Source of the DNA: Janthinobacterium sp. PC23-8
Lineage (GTDB): Bacteria; Pseudomonadota; Gammaproteobacteria; Burkholderiales; Burkholderiaceae_D
Assembly (NCBI RefSeq): GCF_002250505.1
Contig: NZ_NJGY01000001.1
Span: 62,001-126,000, forward strand
Direction: 5' to 3'
DNA: 64,000 nucleotides
Shown here: piece after piece, positions 36,389 through 49,533 of the stretch
Position numbering within the stretch: position 1 is the first letter of the stretch
Layout: every line of letters starts with the position of its first letter
The notes under the pieces: model-generated
What the model was told of the DNA's origin: nothing
Databases searched by the model: none
The model's input: the letters and a program-made list of their open reading frames with translations, nothing else
Translations under genes and position numbers: made by a program

Positions 36389-37333
36389 ATGACCTTCACG
36401 CAACTGGAAATTTTTACCCTGGTAGCCGAGCTGCGCGGCTTTTCCGCCGCCGCCATGCAGTTGGGCATCAGCCAGTCGGCCGTCTCGCATGCCTTGAAGG
36501 CGCTGGAAAAGGAAATGGGGGTGGACCTGATCGTGCGCCACCAGGCCTCGGCCGAGCTGACCGAGGTGGGCCGCCAGTTGCTGCTGCGCGCGCGCGAAAT
36601 CCTTGGCCTGTCCGAAGCGATGCGCCAGGAAGCGGCCGACGTGCTGGGCCAGCGCCAGGGCTCGCTGCGCATCGGCTCCTTCGGCGCCACCTCCTCGTTG
36701 AATCTGCTGCCGGCAATCACCGCGCAGTTCAGGCAGCGCTATCCGGGCATCGAGCTGCGCATCGACGAGGGCGCCGACCATGAAGTGCTGCAATGGCTGC
36801 GCGAGCGCCGGGTCGACGTGGGCTTCCTGGTGCTGCCCGACGAGCGTTTCGACACCATGCCGCTGGTGGAAGACCAGATGATGGCGCTGCTGCCGCGCAG
36901 CCATGCGCTCGCTGGCAATACCAGCGTCACGCTGGCGCAGCTGTGCGCCGACCCCTTCATCATGTCCGAAGCCGGCTGCGCGGCGCTGATCGAACCGCTG
37001 TTCGCCAACGCCCGCCTGAAACCCGACGTGCCCTACCATATCAGCCAGATGATCACGATTTTCGACATGGTCAGCCGCGGCACCGGGGTCTCCATCGTCG
37101 CCGAAATGGCGCTGCCGCAGCATCTGGCCAGCCAGTATCCGGAGCTCGTCGCCCTGCCGCTGGACCCGCCCGTGATGCGCAAGGTGGGCCTGGCCGTGCG
37201 CGACCGGCGCCAGAACACGCCCGCCACCAATGCCTTTCTGGAGCTGGCCAGGCAAATGGCTCCCGCCTTGGCTCCCGCCTTGGCTCCCGCCTTGGCGCCC
37301 GCACTGGGGCCAAAGCCGATGGTGCCGATCTAA
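36389..37333 (+). CDS. LysR-family regulator with Ala-Pro repeat tail
   Basis: The 314-residue product has the LysR winged helix (MTFTQLEIFTLVAELRGFSA, SQSAVSHALKALEKEMGVDL) and the substrate-binding fold (LRIGSFGATSSLNLLPAITA, LIEPLFANARLKPDVPYHIS). It probably controls the divergent EamA transporter. The C-terminus is unusual: after FLELARQM it runs into APAL repeats encoded by 12-base DNA repeats and ends LGPKPMVPI. It overlaps the convergent recD gene by four bases. Confidence 0.9.
   Translation: MTFTQLEIFTLVAELRGFSAAAMQLGISQSAVSHALKALEKEMGVDLIVRHQASAELTEVGRQLLLRAREILGLSEAMRQEAADVLGQRQGSLRIGSFGATSSLNLLPAITAQFRQRYPGIELRIDEGADHEVLQWLRERRVDVGFLVLPDERFDTMPLVEDQMMALLPRSHALAGNTSVTLAQLCADPFIMSEAGCAALIEPLFANARLKPDVPYHISQMITIFDMVSRGTGVSIVAEMALPQHLASQYPELVALPLDPPVMRKVGLAVRDRRQNTPATNAFLELARQMAPALAPALAPALAPALGPKPMVPI
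37259..37306 (+). repeat. 12-bp tandem repeat in the LysR C-terminus
   Basis: GCTCCCGCCTTG occurs three times perfectly (37259-37270, 37271-37282, 37283-37294), followed by a degenerate fourth unit GCGCCCGCACTG. Each unit adds four residues (APAL) in frame, so copy-number change would lengthen or shorten the tail without frameshift. Confidence 0.92.
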
Positions 37334-39306
37334 GAGATCAGCCCGCGCAAGCCGCTGGCGCGCTGCGTGCGGCGCAAGACCGCGTCGAACAGCACCGCCT
37401 GCGTCGGCGACACCAGCGTAAAAAAGTCGCGCGCGCGCGTGATGCCCGTGTAGACCAGTTCGCGCGCCAGCATGGCGCCGCCTTCCTGCGGCAGCACCAG
37501 CACCGTATGCCGAAATTCCGAGCCCTGCGACTTGTGCACCGTCATGGCAAACGCCGTTTCCACCTGGCGCAAGCGGGTGGCCAGCACGCTGCGCACCTTC
37601 TCGCCTTCGAGGAAATACACGCGCAGCGAAGCGGGGCGCGCCGGGTCCGGCAGGGTCAAGCCGATATCGCCATTGAACACGCCGGTGCCGTAGTCGTTAC
37701 GGGTGACCATCACGGGCCGGCCCACATACCACTCGGCGCGGCGCAGCAGGCCTTCGCGCTCGAGGCGCAGCTCGATCGCCGTATTGAGCCCCGCCACGCC
37801 CCATTCGCCATCGCGCACGGCGCACAGGATGCGAAACGCTTCAAAGCTGTGCAGCACGGTGCGCACCCAGTCGTCGTGACTGTCGTGGCCTTCGCTGCCC
37901 GCCTTGACCAGTTCCAGGTAAGGCCGGTAGCCGCCCGGCGCCCCCGTGCGCCCAGCCAGCGCCAGGCGCAGCACCTCTTCAGGCTGGGCCGGCACGCGCC
38001 AGGCCACCTTGTTCTCGCCGTCGTTGGCAAAACACGCCTTGGCCAGGTCAGGCCGGCCATCGTTGACGGCCAGCGCCAGTTCTCCGATCGGGCCGCCGAA
38101 ACGGTGGCTGTGGCGCAGCATCACGGTCTGCTGGGCCAGTGCGCCGGCGTTGCCTGCAAAGCCGGCGGGAATGGCCACGCCGCTGGCCGCCTGCGCATAG
38201 GCGATGGTGGCCGCATCATAGCCGCCCGCCTGCGCATCGTGGCACAGGTCGCCCAGCACGGCGCCCGCCTCCACCGACGCCAGCTGGTCCTTGTCGCCCA
38301 GCAGTATCAATATGGCGGTCGGCGGCAAGGCGTCCAGCACCGAGGCCATCATCTCCAGGTGCACCATCGACGCCTCGTCGACGATCAACACGTCCACGTC
38401 GAGCGCGTTGCCGGCATGGTGGGCAAACGCGCGCGTGCCGGGCCGCGCGCCCAGCAGGCTATGCAGGGTGCGCGCCGCGCCCATGCGCTGCGCCAGCGTC
38501 ATCAGGGGCAGGCCATTGCCAACTGCTGCGCCCACTTTTTTTGCCAGCCCCGCCAGCGCCTGGTCGATCGACTGTTTCAGGCGCGCGGCCGCCTTGCCGG
38601 TCGGCGCGGCCAGCGCGATGCGCAGTTGCTCCGGCTGCGGCGAGACAGCAAACAGCAAGGTCAGCAAACTGGCTACCGTATAGGTCTTGCCGGTGCCCGG
38701 GCCGCCCGTGATAATGGCCACCTTGCCGCGCAGGGCGATGGCGCAGGCGACCTTTTGCCAGTCCGGCCCGCCGCCTTCGGGCGGCCGGTCGAACAGCAGG
38801 TCCAGCCACTGGCGTACTTGCGGCAATGGTGGCGCCACCGTATCAAAGGCGCGCGCGGCAATGGCCATGCCGACGGCCGTTTCGTCGCGCCAGTAGCGGC
38901 GCAAATACAGGCGCTCGCCGTCGAGCACCAGCGGTTGATGGGTGTCCGCCACGCCGGCCGACCACACTTGCGGCGCCCTGGCCAGCAGCGCGCACCACTC
39001 CTCCAGCGTATCGGGCAGCGGCCCGGACACGGCCAGCACGGCCTGCCATTGCTCGTCAGTCCAGCCCATCAGCTGCGACGGCGCATGCGCCAGCTCGGCC
39101 AGCATCACGCAGCTGTGGCCGCGCCCTTCGAGTTCCGACAGCACCACGCAGGCCACCACCAGCGCCGGCGCCTCCGCAGCTTGTACTTCGCCTTGCGCCA
39201 GGCTGGCAACAAAGCGCGCGAACGCCGCGCCCAGGCGGCGCACTAGTCCCGCATCGGCCACGCCATCGAAAAAGGCCAGCAAGGGTTCCACGGTGGGGTT
39301 ATGCAT
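37330..39306 (-). CDS. recD: Exodeoxyribonuclease V alpha subunit
   Basis: RecD is the 5'-3' helicase of RecBCD, which processes double-strand ends for recombination and degrades linear foreign DNA. The 658-residue protein has Walker A IITGGPGTGKTYT (200-212), the Walker B-type VLIVDEASMV, APTGKAAARLKQS, and the C-terminal TVHKSQGSEFRHT and YTGITRARDFF motifs of superfamily 1B. It overlaps recB by eight bases. Confidence 0.94.
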   Translation of the reverse strand: MHNPTVEPLLAFFDGVADAGLVRRLGAAFARFVASLAQGEVQAAEAPALVVACVVLSELEGRGHSCVMLAELAHAPSQLMGWTDEQWQAVLAVSGPLPDTLEEWCALLARAPQVWSAGVADTHQPLVLDGERLYLRRYWRDETAVGMAIAARAFDTVAPPLPQVRQWLDLLFDRPPEGGGPDWQKVACAIALRGKVAIITGGPGTGKTYTVASLLTLLFAVSPQPEQLRIALAAPTGKAAARLKQSIDQALAGLAKKVGAAVGNGLPLMTLAQRMGAARTLHSLLGARPGTRAFAHHAGNALDVDVLIVDEASMVHLEMMASVLDALPPTAILILLGDKDQLASVEAGAVLGDLCHDAQAGGYDAATIAYAQAASGVAIPAGFAGNAGALAQQTVMLRHSHRFGGPIGELALAVNDGRPDLAKACFANDGENKVAWRVPAQPEEVLRLALAGRTGAPGGYRPYLELVKAGSEGHDSHDDWVRTVLHSFEAFRILCAVRDGEWGVAGLNTAIELRLEREGLLRRAEWYVGRPVMVTRNDYGTGVFNGDIGLTLPDPARPASLRVYFLEGEKVRSVLATRLRQVETAFAMTVHKSQGSEFRHTVLVLPQEGGAMLARELVYTGITRARDFFTLVSPTQAVLFDAVLRRTQRASGLRGLIS

Positions 39307-42300
39307 GCGTGTTTTCCAGTAATTGATCTAGGCCGTCGAGCAACTCGAGTTGCGGCGCCAGCCAGTAGCAGCCGTGCGTGTCCGGGTTGGCGATGCCGCG
39401 CAAGAACAGGAAAATTGCGCCGCCCAGCTGGCGCGCCGGATCGTAGTGCTCGCCCAGCCGGCTTTTCAGCAAGCGGTGCAGCGCCAGCATATAGATGGCG
39501 CCCTGGATATCGTAGCGGTGCTGCGCCATGCCGGCCGCCAGCGCCTCGGTGTGATAGGCCGCGTCGTTGTTGCCGAGGGCATTCGATTTGTAGTCGAGCA
39601 CCCAGTAGCGGCCTTCGCGTTCGATCACCAGGTCGGCAAAGCCCTTGAGCATGCCGTGCAGCTGGCGCCGTGGCAGCACCGGGCGCGGCGCGCCACCCAA
39701 CAGCAAGCGCGTGCACAGCTGGTCCAGCTGCTCCGTGGCCAGGTGCTCGCTGGGGAACCAGAATTCCATCTCCGGCAAGGTGCTGTCGAGTGCCGCCAGC
39801 GGCGCGTCCAGCAAGGGCAGCGGCGTGATGGCGACCTCGCGCAGCCAGGCGATGGCGTCTTCCTGGCGGTGCCCCCAGCCGGCCTGGGCGCACCGCCTGG
39901 CCAGGCGTTCGTCAAAAGTCGATTGACGGACGCAATCGAAACCTTCGCCACCCATCCATTCAAGCTGATTGTGCAGGAAGGTCCCGGCAAGCGAGCCGCG
40001 CGGAAAACGGTGCCACGGTGCATCGGCCGTCTGCGGCGCCGTCAGGCTGGCGGCGGGCGCCACGCTGCTAGCGTCCTCCAGCAAGGTTTCTTCCAGCGCC
40101 CGCTGCGGCACATGGCTGACCACGGCGCCGATCTGGCGCGTAAGCGAGGTAAAACTGCCGACCGACCAGTCGCGCTCGAAGCGGCCGGTAAATTGCGGCG
40201 GCTCGCGCAACTGGGGACGGTGCTCGATACGGTTCAACAAGGTGGCGGGCCCGGGCTGCGCCAGGCCGGCAATGGCGATCGCGTCGCAGCCGCCACAGAC
40301 TTCGTGCCAGCGCTGCTGCAATTGCCCGGCCGGCAGCTGGTCGCCGCCCGTCAGCAGGTAACCGAGCGCCGATTCATGCAGGGTATTGTCGCCCGCCTTG
40401 CGCGCCGCCAGCGCGGCCACGCCCAGCCACAAAAAATGGCGCGCGCGCGTCAGCGCCACGTACAGCAGGCGCAAGTCCTCCTCGATGCGCGCTTCCTCGA
40501 CAAAAGCCATCGCCTGGTCCGACAGCGACAGGTCCAGGTGGCGTTCGCCCTCTTGGTCGGCATAGTCGACGAAGCTGCGGTTGCGCTTTTCCGCCTTGCG
40601 GGCGGTGACGGCGAACGGCAGGTAGACCAGCGGATATTCGAGGCCCTTCGACTTGTGCACGGTGATCACTTTGACCAGTTCGGCGTCGCTTTCGAGCCGC
40701 AATACGCGTTCGTCGCCGCTCTCGCCGCCGCCTTCGATCTGCTCGGCCAGCCAGCGTATCAGCGCCTGTTCGCCATCGAGCTGGCGGCTGGCCGACTGCA
40801 GCAGTTCGGCCAGGTGCAGCAGATTGGTCAGGCGCCGTTCGCCGCCCGTCTGGCGCAACAGCATGGCCGGCAGTTGCAACTCGTGGATAAAGCGGCGCAG
40901 CATGGCCAGCACGCCCTGGCGCTGCCAGATCAGGTGCAAGGCTTTTAACTGCTCGATGCGCCGTTCCCATTCCAGTTCGTCGCTCGACAGCCGCGCCAGT
41001 TCGCCCAGCGGCAGGTTGACGGTGCCGGTGGCAAAGGCGGCGCGCGCCAGGGCGCCATCGAGCGGATTGGCCAGCGCCGCCAGCCAGCGCAAGACGTCCT
41101 GCGCCTCTTCGCTGTCGATCACCGAGTCCTTGTCGGACAAATACACGCTGGCCACGCGCCGGCGCGCCAGCGCACGGCGCACCGCACCGGCCTCCTTGCG
41201 GTCGCGCACCAGCACGGCGATATCGGCCGGCTGCAGGCGCGCAAAGCCGTCTGGGCCGTCAAAACCGGCTTGCGGGTCATTGAGCATGGCGACGATATGC
41301 TCGGCGCAGTGATCGGCAAAGTAGCTGCGGTAGCTGTCGCCGCGCAGCGACTCGTCGCTGGCGCAGGCGGCCAGCAGGGCCGGCAGCGCGCCATCACTGT
41401 TGACGAGCCGTTCATTTCTGCCCCTGGCCTCGACCGCCTCGAAGGGCAGCGGATTATCGTCACCGTGGCGATAACGGAAGGCACCCTTGGGCACCTCGGG
41501 CCGCTCGGCGTGCAGGAACAATTGATTGACGGCCGCCACCAGCGGCGCCGTCGAGCGGTAGTTGGTGCCCAGCTGGTAGTGGCGCCCTTCGGTGGCACGC
41601 CGCGCCGCCAGGTAGCTTTGAATGTCGGCGCCGCGAAAGCCGTAGATCGACTGCTTCGGGTCGCCGATCAGGAACAGCCCGCAGGCCGGGTCGTTGTCGG
41701 CAATCCGGTACAGCAGGTTGAAGATCTGGTACTGGGCCGGGGCCGTATCCTGGAATTCGTCAACCATCGCCAGCGGATATTGTTCCACGATGCGCTGACG
41801 CAGCGCGGCACCATTTTCGCCGGCCAGCGCGTCGTGCAGGCGCTGCAGCATGTCGGCAAAGCCGAACTGGCGCGACTGGCGCTTGAGCTGGTCCATGCGC
41901 CGCGCGATCTTTGCAGCCGCGTGCAGGTGCAGGGTATGGGCCAGCGGCGTGATGGCCGCCAGGTCTTGCGCCAGCTGCGCCGTGTGCTCAAAACATCCGG
42001 GCACGCTGGCGGTAAAATTTTTGGCAAACGCGTCCTCGATGCCGGACGGTGTGAGGCGCTCCCAGGCCTTGGCGGTGACGGCCGGCAGCAACAGCAAGGG
42101 GTCCTGCGCCCAGCGCCTTAACCCATCGAACCATTTGGCCAGGTTGTCGGGCTTCATCTTGACGCCGTTGAAGCATTTGGGGTTGGCGGCGCGGTGGCCG
42201 TCAATCCACGCTGCCATCGCGTCGGCGCGCGCGACCCAGCCCTGTTTCAGGCCGGCAAGTTGCGCAGTGAGCGCCTGCTGTTCGCGATCGACCAGCGACG

Positions 42301-42955
42301 ACAGCGATTCGTCGCTCGCCATCACCATCATGCCGGGCCGGCGCGCCAGTTCGCGCACGGCTTTTTTCAGCGCCGCCACATCGGGCCAGCAATCGAGCAG
42401 CACGGCCAGCGCCTGCTCGCGCAAGGGATAGACCTGCTGGCGCCAGTAATCGTGGGCCGCATCCTCGAACAGGGCCTGCTCGTCGCTGACCAGTTCCTCG
42501 TCGAACAGGCTGCCGCTGTCGAAGGCGTGTTCGCGCAGCATGCGCTGGCACCAGGCGTCGATGGTGAAAATCGCCGCCTCGTCCATGGTTTCGGCGGCCA
42601 GCATCAGCCGGTGCGCCGCCTTTTGCCGCGCGCTCTCGTCCGGGCAGGTGTCGAGCAGCGCATCGAGAAACGGGTCGCTGCCATTGGATTCATTGCGAAA
42701 ATACGCTGCGGCCTCGATCAGGCGCTCGCGCACCCGGTTCGACAGTTCGCGCGTGGCGGCGCGGGTAAACGTCATCACCAGAATATCGGCCGGCAGCAGC
42801 GGGCGCGCAAAAGCCGTGCCGTCTTCGCCGTGGCCCAATACCAGCCGCACATACAGCGCGGCGATGGTCCAGGTCTTGCCGGTGCCGGCGGACGCTTCGA
42901 TCAGGCGCGAGCCGTGCAGCGGAAACGCCAGCGGATTCAATACATGGCTGCTCAT
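39299..42955 (-). CDS. recB: Exodeoxyribonuclease V beta subunit
   Basis: RecB is the 3'-5' helicase and nuclease subunit. The 1218-residue protein has Walker A EASAGTGKTWT (20-30), MVDEFQDTAPAQYQIFNLLY (Walker B), FLIGDPKQSIYGFRGADI and TVHKSKGLEYPLVYLPF (UvrD motifs). The C-terminal PD-(D/E)XK nuclease domain has KGFADLVIEREGRYWVLDYK. The length is normal. It overlaps recC (four bases) and recD (eight bases), giving the gene order recC-recB-recD. Confidence 0.95.
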   Translation of the reverse strand: MSSHVLNPLAFPLHGSRLIEASAGTGKTWTIAALYVRLVLGHGEDGTAFARPLLPADILVMTFTRAATRELSNRVRERLIEAAAYFRNESNGSDPFLDALLDTCPDESARQKAAHRLMLAAETMDEAAIFTIDAWCQRMLREHAFDSGSLFDEELVSDEQALFEDAAHDYWRQQVYPLREQALAVLLDCWPDVAALKKAVRELARRPGMMVMASDESLSSLVDREQQALTAQLAGLKQGWVARADAMAAWIDGHRAANPKCFNGVKMKPDNLAKWFDGLRRWAQDPLLLLPAVTAKAWERLTPSGIEDAFAKNFTASVPGCFEHTAQLAQDLAAITPLAHTLHLHAAAKIARRMDQLKRQSRQFGFADMLQRLHDALAGENGAALRQRIVEQYPLAMVDEFQDTAPAQYQIFNLLYRIADNDPACGLFLIGDPKQSIYGFRGADIQSYLAARRATEGRHYQLGTNYRSTAPLVAAVNQLFLHAERPEVPKGAFRYRHGDDNPLPFEAVEARGRNERLVNSDGALPALLAACASDESLRGDSYRSYFADHCAEHIVAMLNDPQAGFDGPDGFARLQPADIAVLVRDRKEAGAVRRALARRRVASVYLSDKDSVIDSEEAQDVLRWLAALANPLDGALARAAFATGTVNLPLGELARLSSDELEWERRIEQLKALHLIWQRQGVLAMLRRFIHELQLPAMLLRQTGGERRLTNLLHLAELLQSASRQLDGEQALIRWLAEQIEGGGESGDERVLRLESDAELVKVITVHKSKGLEYPLVYLPFAVTARKAEKRNRSFVDYADQEGERHLDLSLSDQAMAFVEEARIEEDLRLLYVALTRARHFLWLGVAALAARKAGDNTLHESALGYLLTGGDQLPAGQLQQRWHEVCGGCDAIAIAGLAQPGPATLLNRIEHRPQLREPPQFTGRFERDWSVGSFTSLTRQIGAVVSHVPQRALEETLLEDASSVAPAASLTAPQTADAPWHRFPRGSLAGTFLHNQLEWMGGEGFDCVRQSTFDERLARRCAQAGWGHRQEDAIAWLREVAITPLPLLDAPLAALDSTLPEMEFWFPSEHLATEQLDQLCTRLLLGGAPRPVLPRRQLHGMLKGFADLVIEREGRYWVLDYKSNALGNNDAAYHTEALAAGMAQHRYDIQGAIYMLALHRLLKSRLGEHYDPARQLGGAIFLFLRGIANPDTHGCYWLAPQLELLDGLDQLLENTHA

Positions 42956-45900
42956 GGTGCTTCTCCTTCTTCAGCCAGGCCCGTGATCGGGTCCACGGTG
43001 ACCTGCTGGCGCAGCCAGTCGGCCAGCGGACCATACAATTCGCGCGTGCAGTCCTGCCACGCGTCTTCAAGCGCCAGGGCCGAGAATTCGGGCCACAGCC
43101 GGGCCAGGCACAATTCCTCGCGCTCGCCGCCCATCTCGAAGCGGCCGTCATACACGGCGCGCGGATCGCCGCCCTGCACCAGCGCCAGGCCCGTCTTGCA
43201 GGCCGTCGGCAGCGGGTGGTTCATGCCTTCGCGCCACAGTGCCAGCAAGCTCGCCAGCGTTTCGCGCGAGGCGGCCGGGTCGAGCGGCGCCATGCTGACG
43301 ATGGCGTCGCGCGCCACCAGGAAACCGGTAACGGGAAAGCCGATGGCCGCCGAGGCCAGTTGGCGCAGCCACATCAGTATCAATTTGTCGCCGCGTGCCT
43401 GCCCCTCTTTGTCGGTGACCCTGGAGGACATTTGTTCCAGCCAGATCGTCTCGACCCCATTGCCATGGAGTTTATCGAGCCAGTCTTCCATCGCAAGCTC
43501 GCCAAACGGCAGCGAAATCGCTCTTTTTTCCGCAGCCAGCGGATAGGCGGCGCAGAGCGTCAGCCAGGCGCTGCGTACCGGCACCAGTGCCTGCACCAAT
43601 TGCTCTACTACCTGTTTGCCAATCAATCCAATCGGCAATACGCCTTGCCGTACCAGCTCATCGGCGCGCTCGCGCAACTTGCCGTGTACCTCGCCGAGCG
43701 CTTCCAGATCTTTTGCGCCCTTGAGCATGGCGTCTTCCAGCACGTAGCGCTCGAGCGCATTCAGGCCAAACGGCTCTTCATCCTCGCCCAGCATGGCGGC
43801 ATCGGCAAAGTGCACGGAAAGGCGGCGGCGGAAGAAATACTTGACGGGCTGGCGCACGAAACTGGCCAGCTCGCCCAGGCTCAAACGGGTGTCGGGGTTG
43901 AGCTCATAGGGCCCCAGCGCCAGCAACTGCGGCGCCTGGCCTGCATCGGCATGGGCGATGCGCCATTCGCCGGCATAGGTCAACAGACCGCCGTCTTCGA
44001 AATAGCGGCGGCTGAACGGCTGCAGCGCATGCTCGGTGGTGAGCGTGCTCAAATGACGGTCCAGCGACCAGCCGGCGGCCAGGTAGTCGCGCAGCTGCGA
44101 CACCAGCACGGACGGCGGCTGTTCGGAATTGTCGCGCACATTGCGCCCGACCCAGCTCACGTACAGTTTGTCGCGCGCCGCCAGCAGCGCTTCGAGCATC
44201 AGGTAGCGATCGTCGTCGCGGCGCGAGCGGTCACCGGGGCGCGCCATGCCGGGCAGCGCCAGCAGATCGAAATCGGCCTTCGGCGCTCGGCGCGGAAAGT
44301 CGCCATCGTTCATGCCCAGCAGGCACACCACGCGAAACGGCACGGCACGCATCGGCATCAGGGTGCAGAAGGTCACGCCGCCCGAGACGAACTGGTGGTT
44401 CAGGGTCGGCTCGTCGAGCGCGCCCAGCCAGGCCACGCGCAGCACGTCCAGCGGCACGGCGTCGGCAAAGCCGGCATGCTCGCAGGTTTCCAGCCAGCCC
44501 TGCAGCGCGCCTTCCAGCTGCGCCAGGCTCAATCGGTCGCCCTCGTCGCTGGCATCGAAAAAACCCGCCAGCAGCGCCCTGGCCTGCACGCCCCAGTCGC
44601 CCGGGGTGCGCGCCTGCGCCAGCACGGCGCGCCAGTGCAGCAGCGCTTCGACCAGCTGCGCCAGCGAACCGGCCAGCGCGGCGTCGAGGCCGCCCACTTC
44701 CGCATACGGCTCGATGCCGTCGAAACTGGCGTCACCGGCGCCGCTGGCGTAGCCGAGCAGCATGCGCCGCACGCCGAAGATCCACGCGTTCTGCTCGCCG
44801 GCCGCGCCCAGGCCCAGGCCGGCGCGGTGTTCGCGATCCAGGCCCCAGCGTATGCCCGATCCTTCGATCCACGCGCCCAGTGTATCGAGATCCATCGCCT
44901 GCAGGCCGAAGCGCGCGGCCAGCGCCGGCACGTCGAGCAAGTCGCGCACCTCGCTCTGGCGGCAGCGCTGCAGCGGCAGTCGCAGCAGCCATTCGAGCGC
45001 GACCAGCAGCGGGTTGACGCTGCGGTCCTTCACGTCGCCGATCTCGAACGGAATAAAGCGCGGATCAAGCCGGCGGTGCTGCCCGAAGACGGCGTGGATC
45101 GCCGCCGTGAACACGTCGATATCGGGCACCATCACCACCACGTCGCGCGGGCGCAGGCCGCTCCCTGCGCTGTCGGCAAACATGGCCAGCAGCTGGTCGT
45201 GCAGCACCTCGACTTCGCGCTGCACGCTGTGCGCGACATGAAATTCGATCGAGCGGTCGCCGGCCTCGGGCGGCACCTGTTCATGTTCGGCCAGGGGGCG
45301 CAGTTCACGGATCGCCACCTGCACCTGCTGCAACAGGGTCACGCCCGGCCCGTCGCCGAACAGGTCGATGCGCAGGCTGTCGTCGCGCCCTTCGGCGTGC
45401 GTCTGTTCGTCGAATTCGTCGAGCATGCGGATAAAGTCGCGCCCTTGCCGGCCCCAGCTGGCCAGCAAGGGATGGCTGTGCGCATGCAGTGCTTCCAGCG
45501 GCAGCTCGCCCAGGTCGTGGCCGTTGCGCTGCCGCTGGCGCTTGTAGCTGGCGCGCAGCAGGTCGCGCCCTTCGATGATGTCGCCCCAGTAGTACTGGCA
45601 AGGATTGGGCACGGCCAGCACCACCTGGGTATGGCGCGCCAGCGCCGCCAGCGCCTGCAAGGTCTGGTAGGGCAAGGCCGAGACGCCAAACAGCACCACG
45701 CGGCGCGGCAGCCTGCCCACCGGCTCCTCGCCGGCGGCGACCGCCGCCAGGAAAGCCTCATGGATATCGGCGCGGCCCGTCTCGCGCCGCGAGGCGTCGA
45801 CATCGGCATGCACGGCGCGCCACAGCTGCGGCTGCCACAACTGTTCGTCCTTGAGGTTGATGTCCTCGCCACGCGCCGTTTTCAGCACATTGCGCCCGGC

Positions 45901-46371
45901 CGCCCAGTCGGCCAGCCAGTCGGCACGGTAGACCTGGTACTGGTCGAACAGGTCGGCCAGTCGTTCGGCCAGCTGCAGCCGCCGTTCGCAATCGCCATCG
46001 GCGAGAAAATAGCGCAGCGGTGCAAAAACCGGATCGGCCAGCAGCGACGGCAGCAGCCGCATCAGGCGCCAGGTCAGCGGCGATTTATCGAACGGCGATA
46101 TCGTCGGCACGCGCTCGGCACCCAGCATCCCCCGGTAGCTCTGCCACAACTGGCGCGCCGGCAGGGCGATGCGGGTGGCGGCGCAGACGCCCATTTCCTC
46201 GGCCAGCGCGATCTTGAGCCACTCGGCCACGCCGTTCGACTGCACCAGGAAAATATCGGTTTCCAGGGGCGCCAGCGGATGCTTGCGCAGCCACTGGAAA
46301 ACGGCGCTGCGCAGGTGCTCGAGCTCGTTGCCATGCAAAATCAACAGGCCGGGCGTGATGGGAGTGTGCAT
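42952..46371 (-). CDS. recC: Exodeoxyribonuclease V gamma subunit
   Basis: RecC is the non-catalytic scaffold that recognises Chi and splits the strands. The 1139-residue product begins MHTPITPGLLILHGNELEHL and contains typical segments such as DIFLVQSNGVAEWLKIALAE, VVMVPDIDVFTAAIHAVFG, CLLGMNDGDFPRRAP and LGELASFVRQPVKYFFRRRL. It is first in the operon. In the 48-base gap to the upstream kinase, GGGCAG (46389-46394) and CTGCCC (46411-46416) form an inverted repeat that may end the kinase transcript. Confidence 0.94.
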   Translation of the reverse strand: MHTPITPGLLILHGNELEHLRSAVFQWLRKHPLAPLETDIFLVQSNGVAEWLKIALAEEMGVCAATRIALPARQLWQSYRGMLGAERVPTISPFDKSPLTWRLMRLLPSLLADPVFAPLRYFLADGDCERRLQLAERLADLFDQYQVYRADWLADWAAGRNVLKTARGEDINLKDEQLWQPQLWRAVHADVDASRRETGRADIHEAFLAAVAAGEEPVGRLPRRVVLFGVSALPYQTLQALAALARHTQVVLAVPNPCQYYWGDIIEGRDLLRASYKRQRQRNGHDLGELPLEALHAHSHPLLASWGRQGRDFIRMLDEFDEQTHAEGRDDSLRIDLFGDGPGVTLLQQVQVAIRELRPLAEHEQVPPEAGDRSIEFHVAHSVQREVEVLHDQLLAMFADSAGSGLRPRDVVVMVPDIDVFTAAIHAVFGQHRRLDPRFIPFEIGDVKDRSVNPLLVALEWLLRLPLQRCRQSEVRDLLDVPALAARFGLQAMDLDTLGAWIEGSGIRWGLDREHRAGLGLGAAGEQNAWIFGVRRMLLGYASGAGDASFDGIEPYAEVGGLDAALAGSLAQLVEALLHWRAVLAQARTPGDWGVQARALLAGFFDASDEGDRLSLAQLEGALQGWLETCEHAGFADAVPLDVLRVAWLGALDEPTLNHQFVSGGVTFCTLMPMRAVPFRVVCLLGMNDGDFPRRAPKADFDLLALPGMARPGDRSRRDDDRYLMLEALLAARDKLYVSWVGRNVRDNSEQPPSVLVSQLRDYLAAGWSLDRHLSTLTTEHALQPFSRRYFEDGGLLTYAGEWRIAHADAGQAPQLLALGPYELNPDTRLSLGELASFVRQPVKYFFRRRLSVHFADAAMLGEDEEPFGLNALERYVLEDAMLKGAKDLEALGEVHGKLRERADELVRQGVLPIGLIGKQVVEQLVQALVPVRSAWLTLCAAYPLAAEKRAISLPFGELAMEDWLDKLHGNGVETIWLEQMSSRVTDKEGQARGDKLILMWLRQLASAAIGFPVTGFLVARDAIVSMAPLDPAASRETLASLLALWREGMNHPLPTACKTGLALVQGGDPRAVYDGRFEMGGEREELCLARLWPEFSALALEDAWQDCTRELYGPLADWLRQQVTVDPITGLAEEGEAP

Positions 46372-46419
46372 GCGGTGACGTTCAGGGTGGGCAGGCGCCT
46401 ATTATCGCCGCTGCCCGCG

Positions 46420-49425
<3,006 letters not shown>

Positions 49426-49533
49426 TGTCGATCGCTTCTTCCGGTTCCTCAACCTGCGGGCGCCAGCCCCCCGCTTGTCGTGAGGATACTATCAAAGCCT
49501 GCAAACAATACACATGCAGCAAAAAATTTCCCG

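Noticed and set aside
37259-37306. Possible CRISPR-like or satellite array
   Set aside because: Only four 12-base units inside a coding region and no spacers; it is a simple in-frame coding repeat.
36793-39246. An 817-codon plus-strand open frame across lysR and recD
   Set aside because: It spans parts of two well-recognised genes in the wrong frame or strand and has no domain-like sequence.
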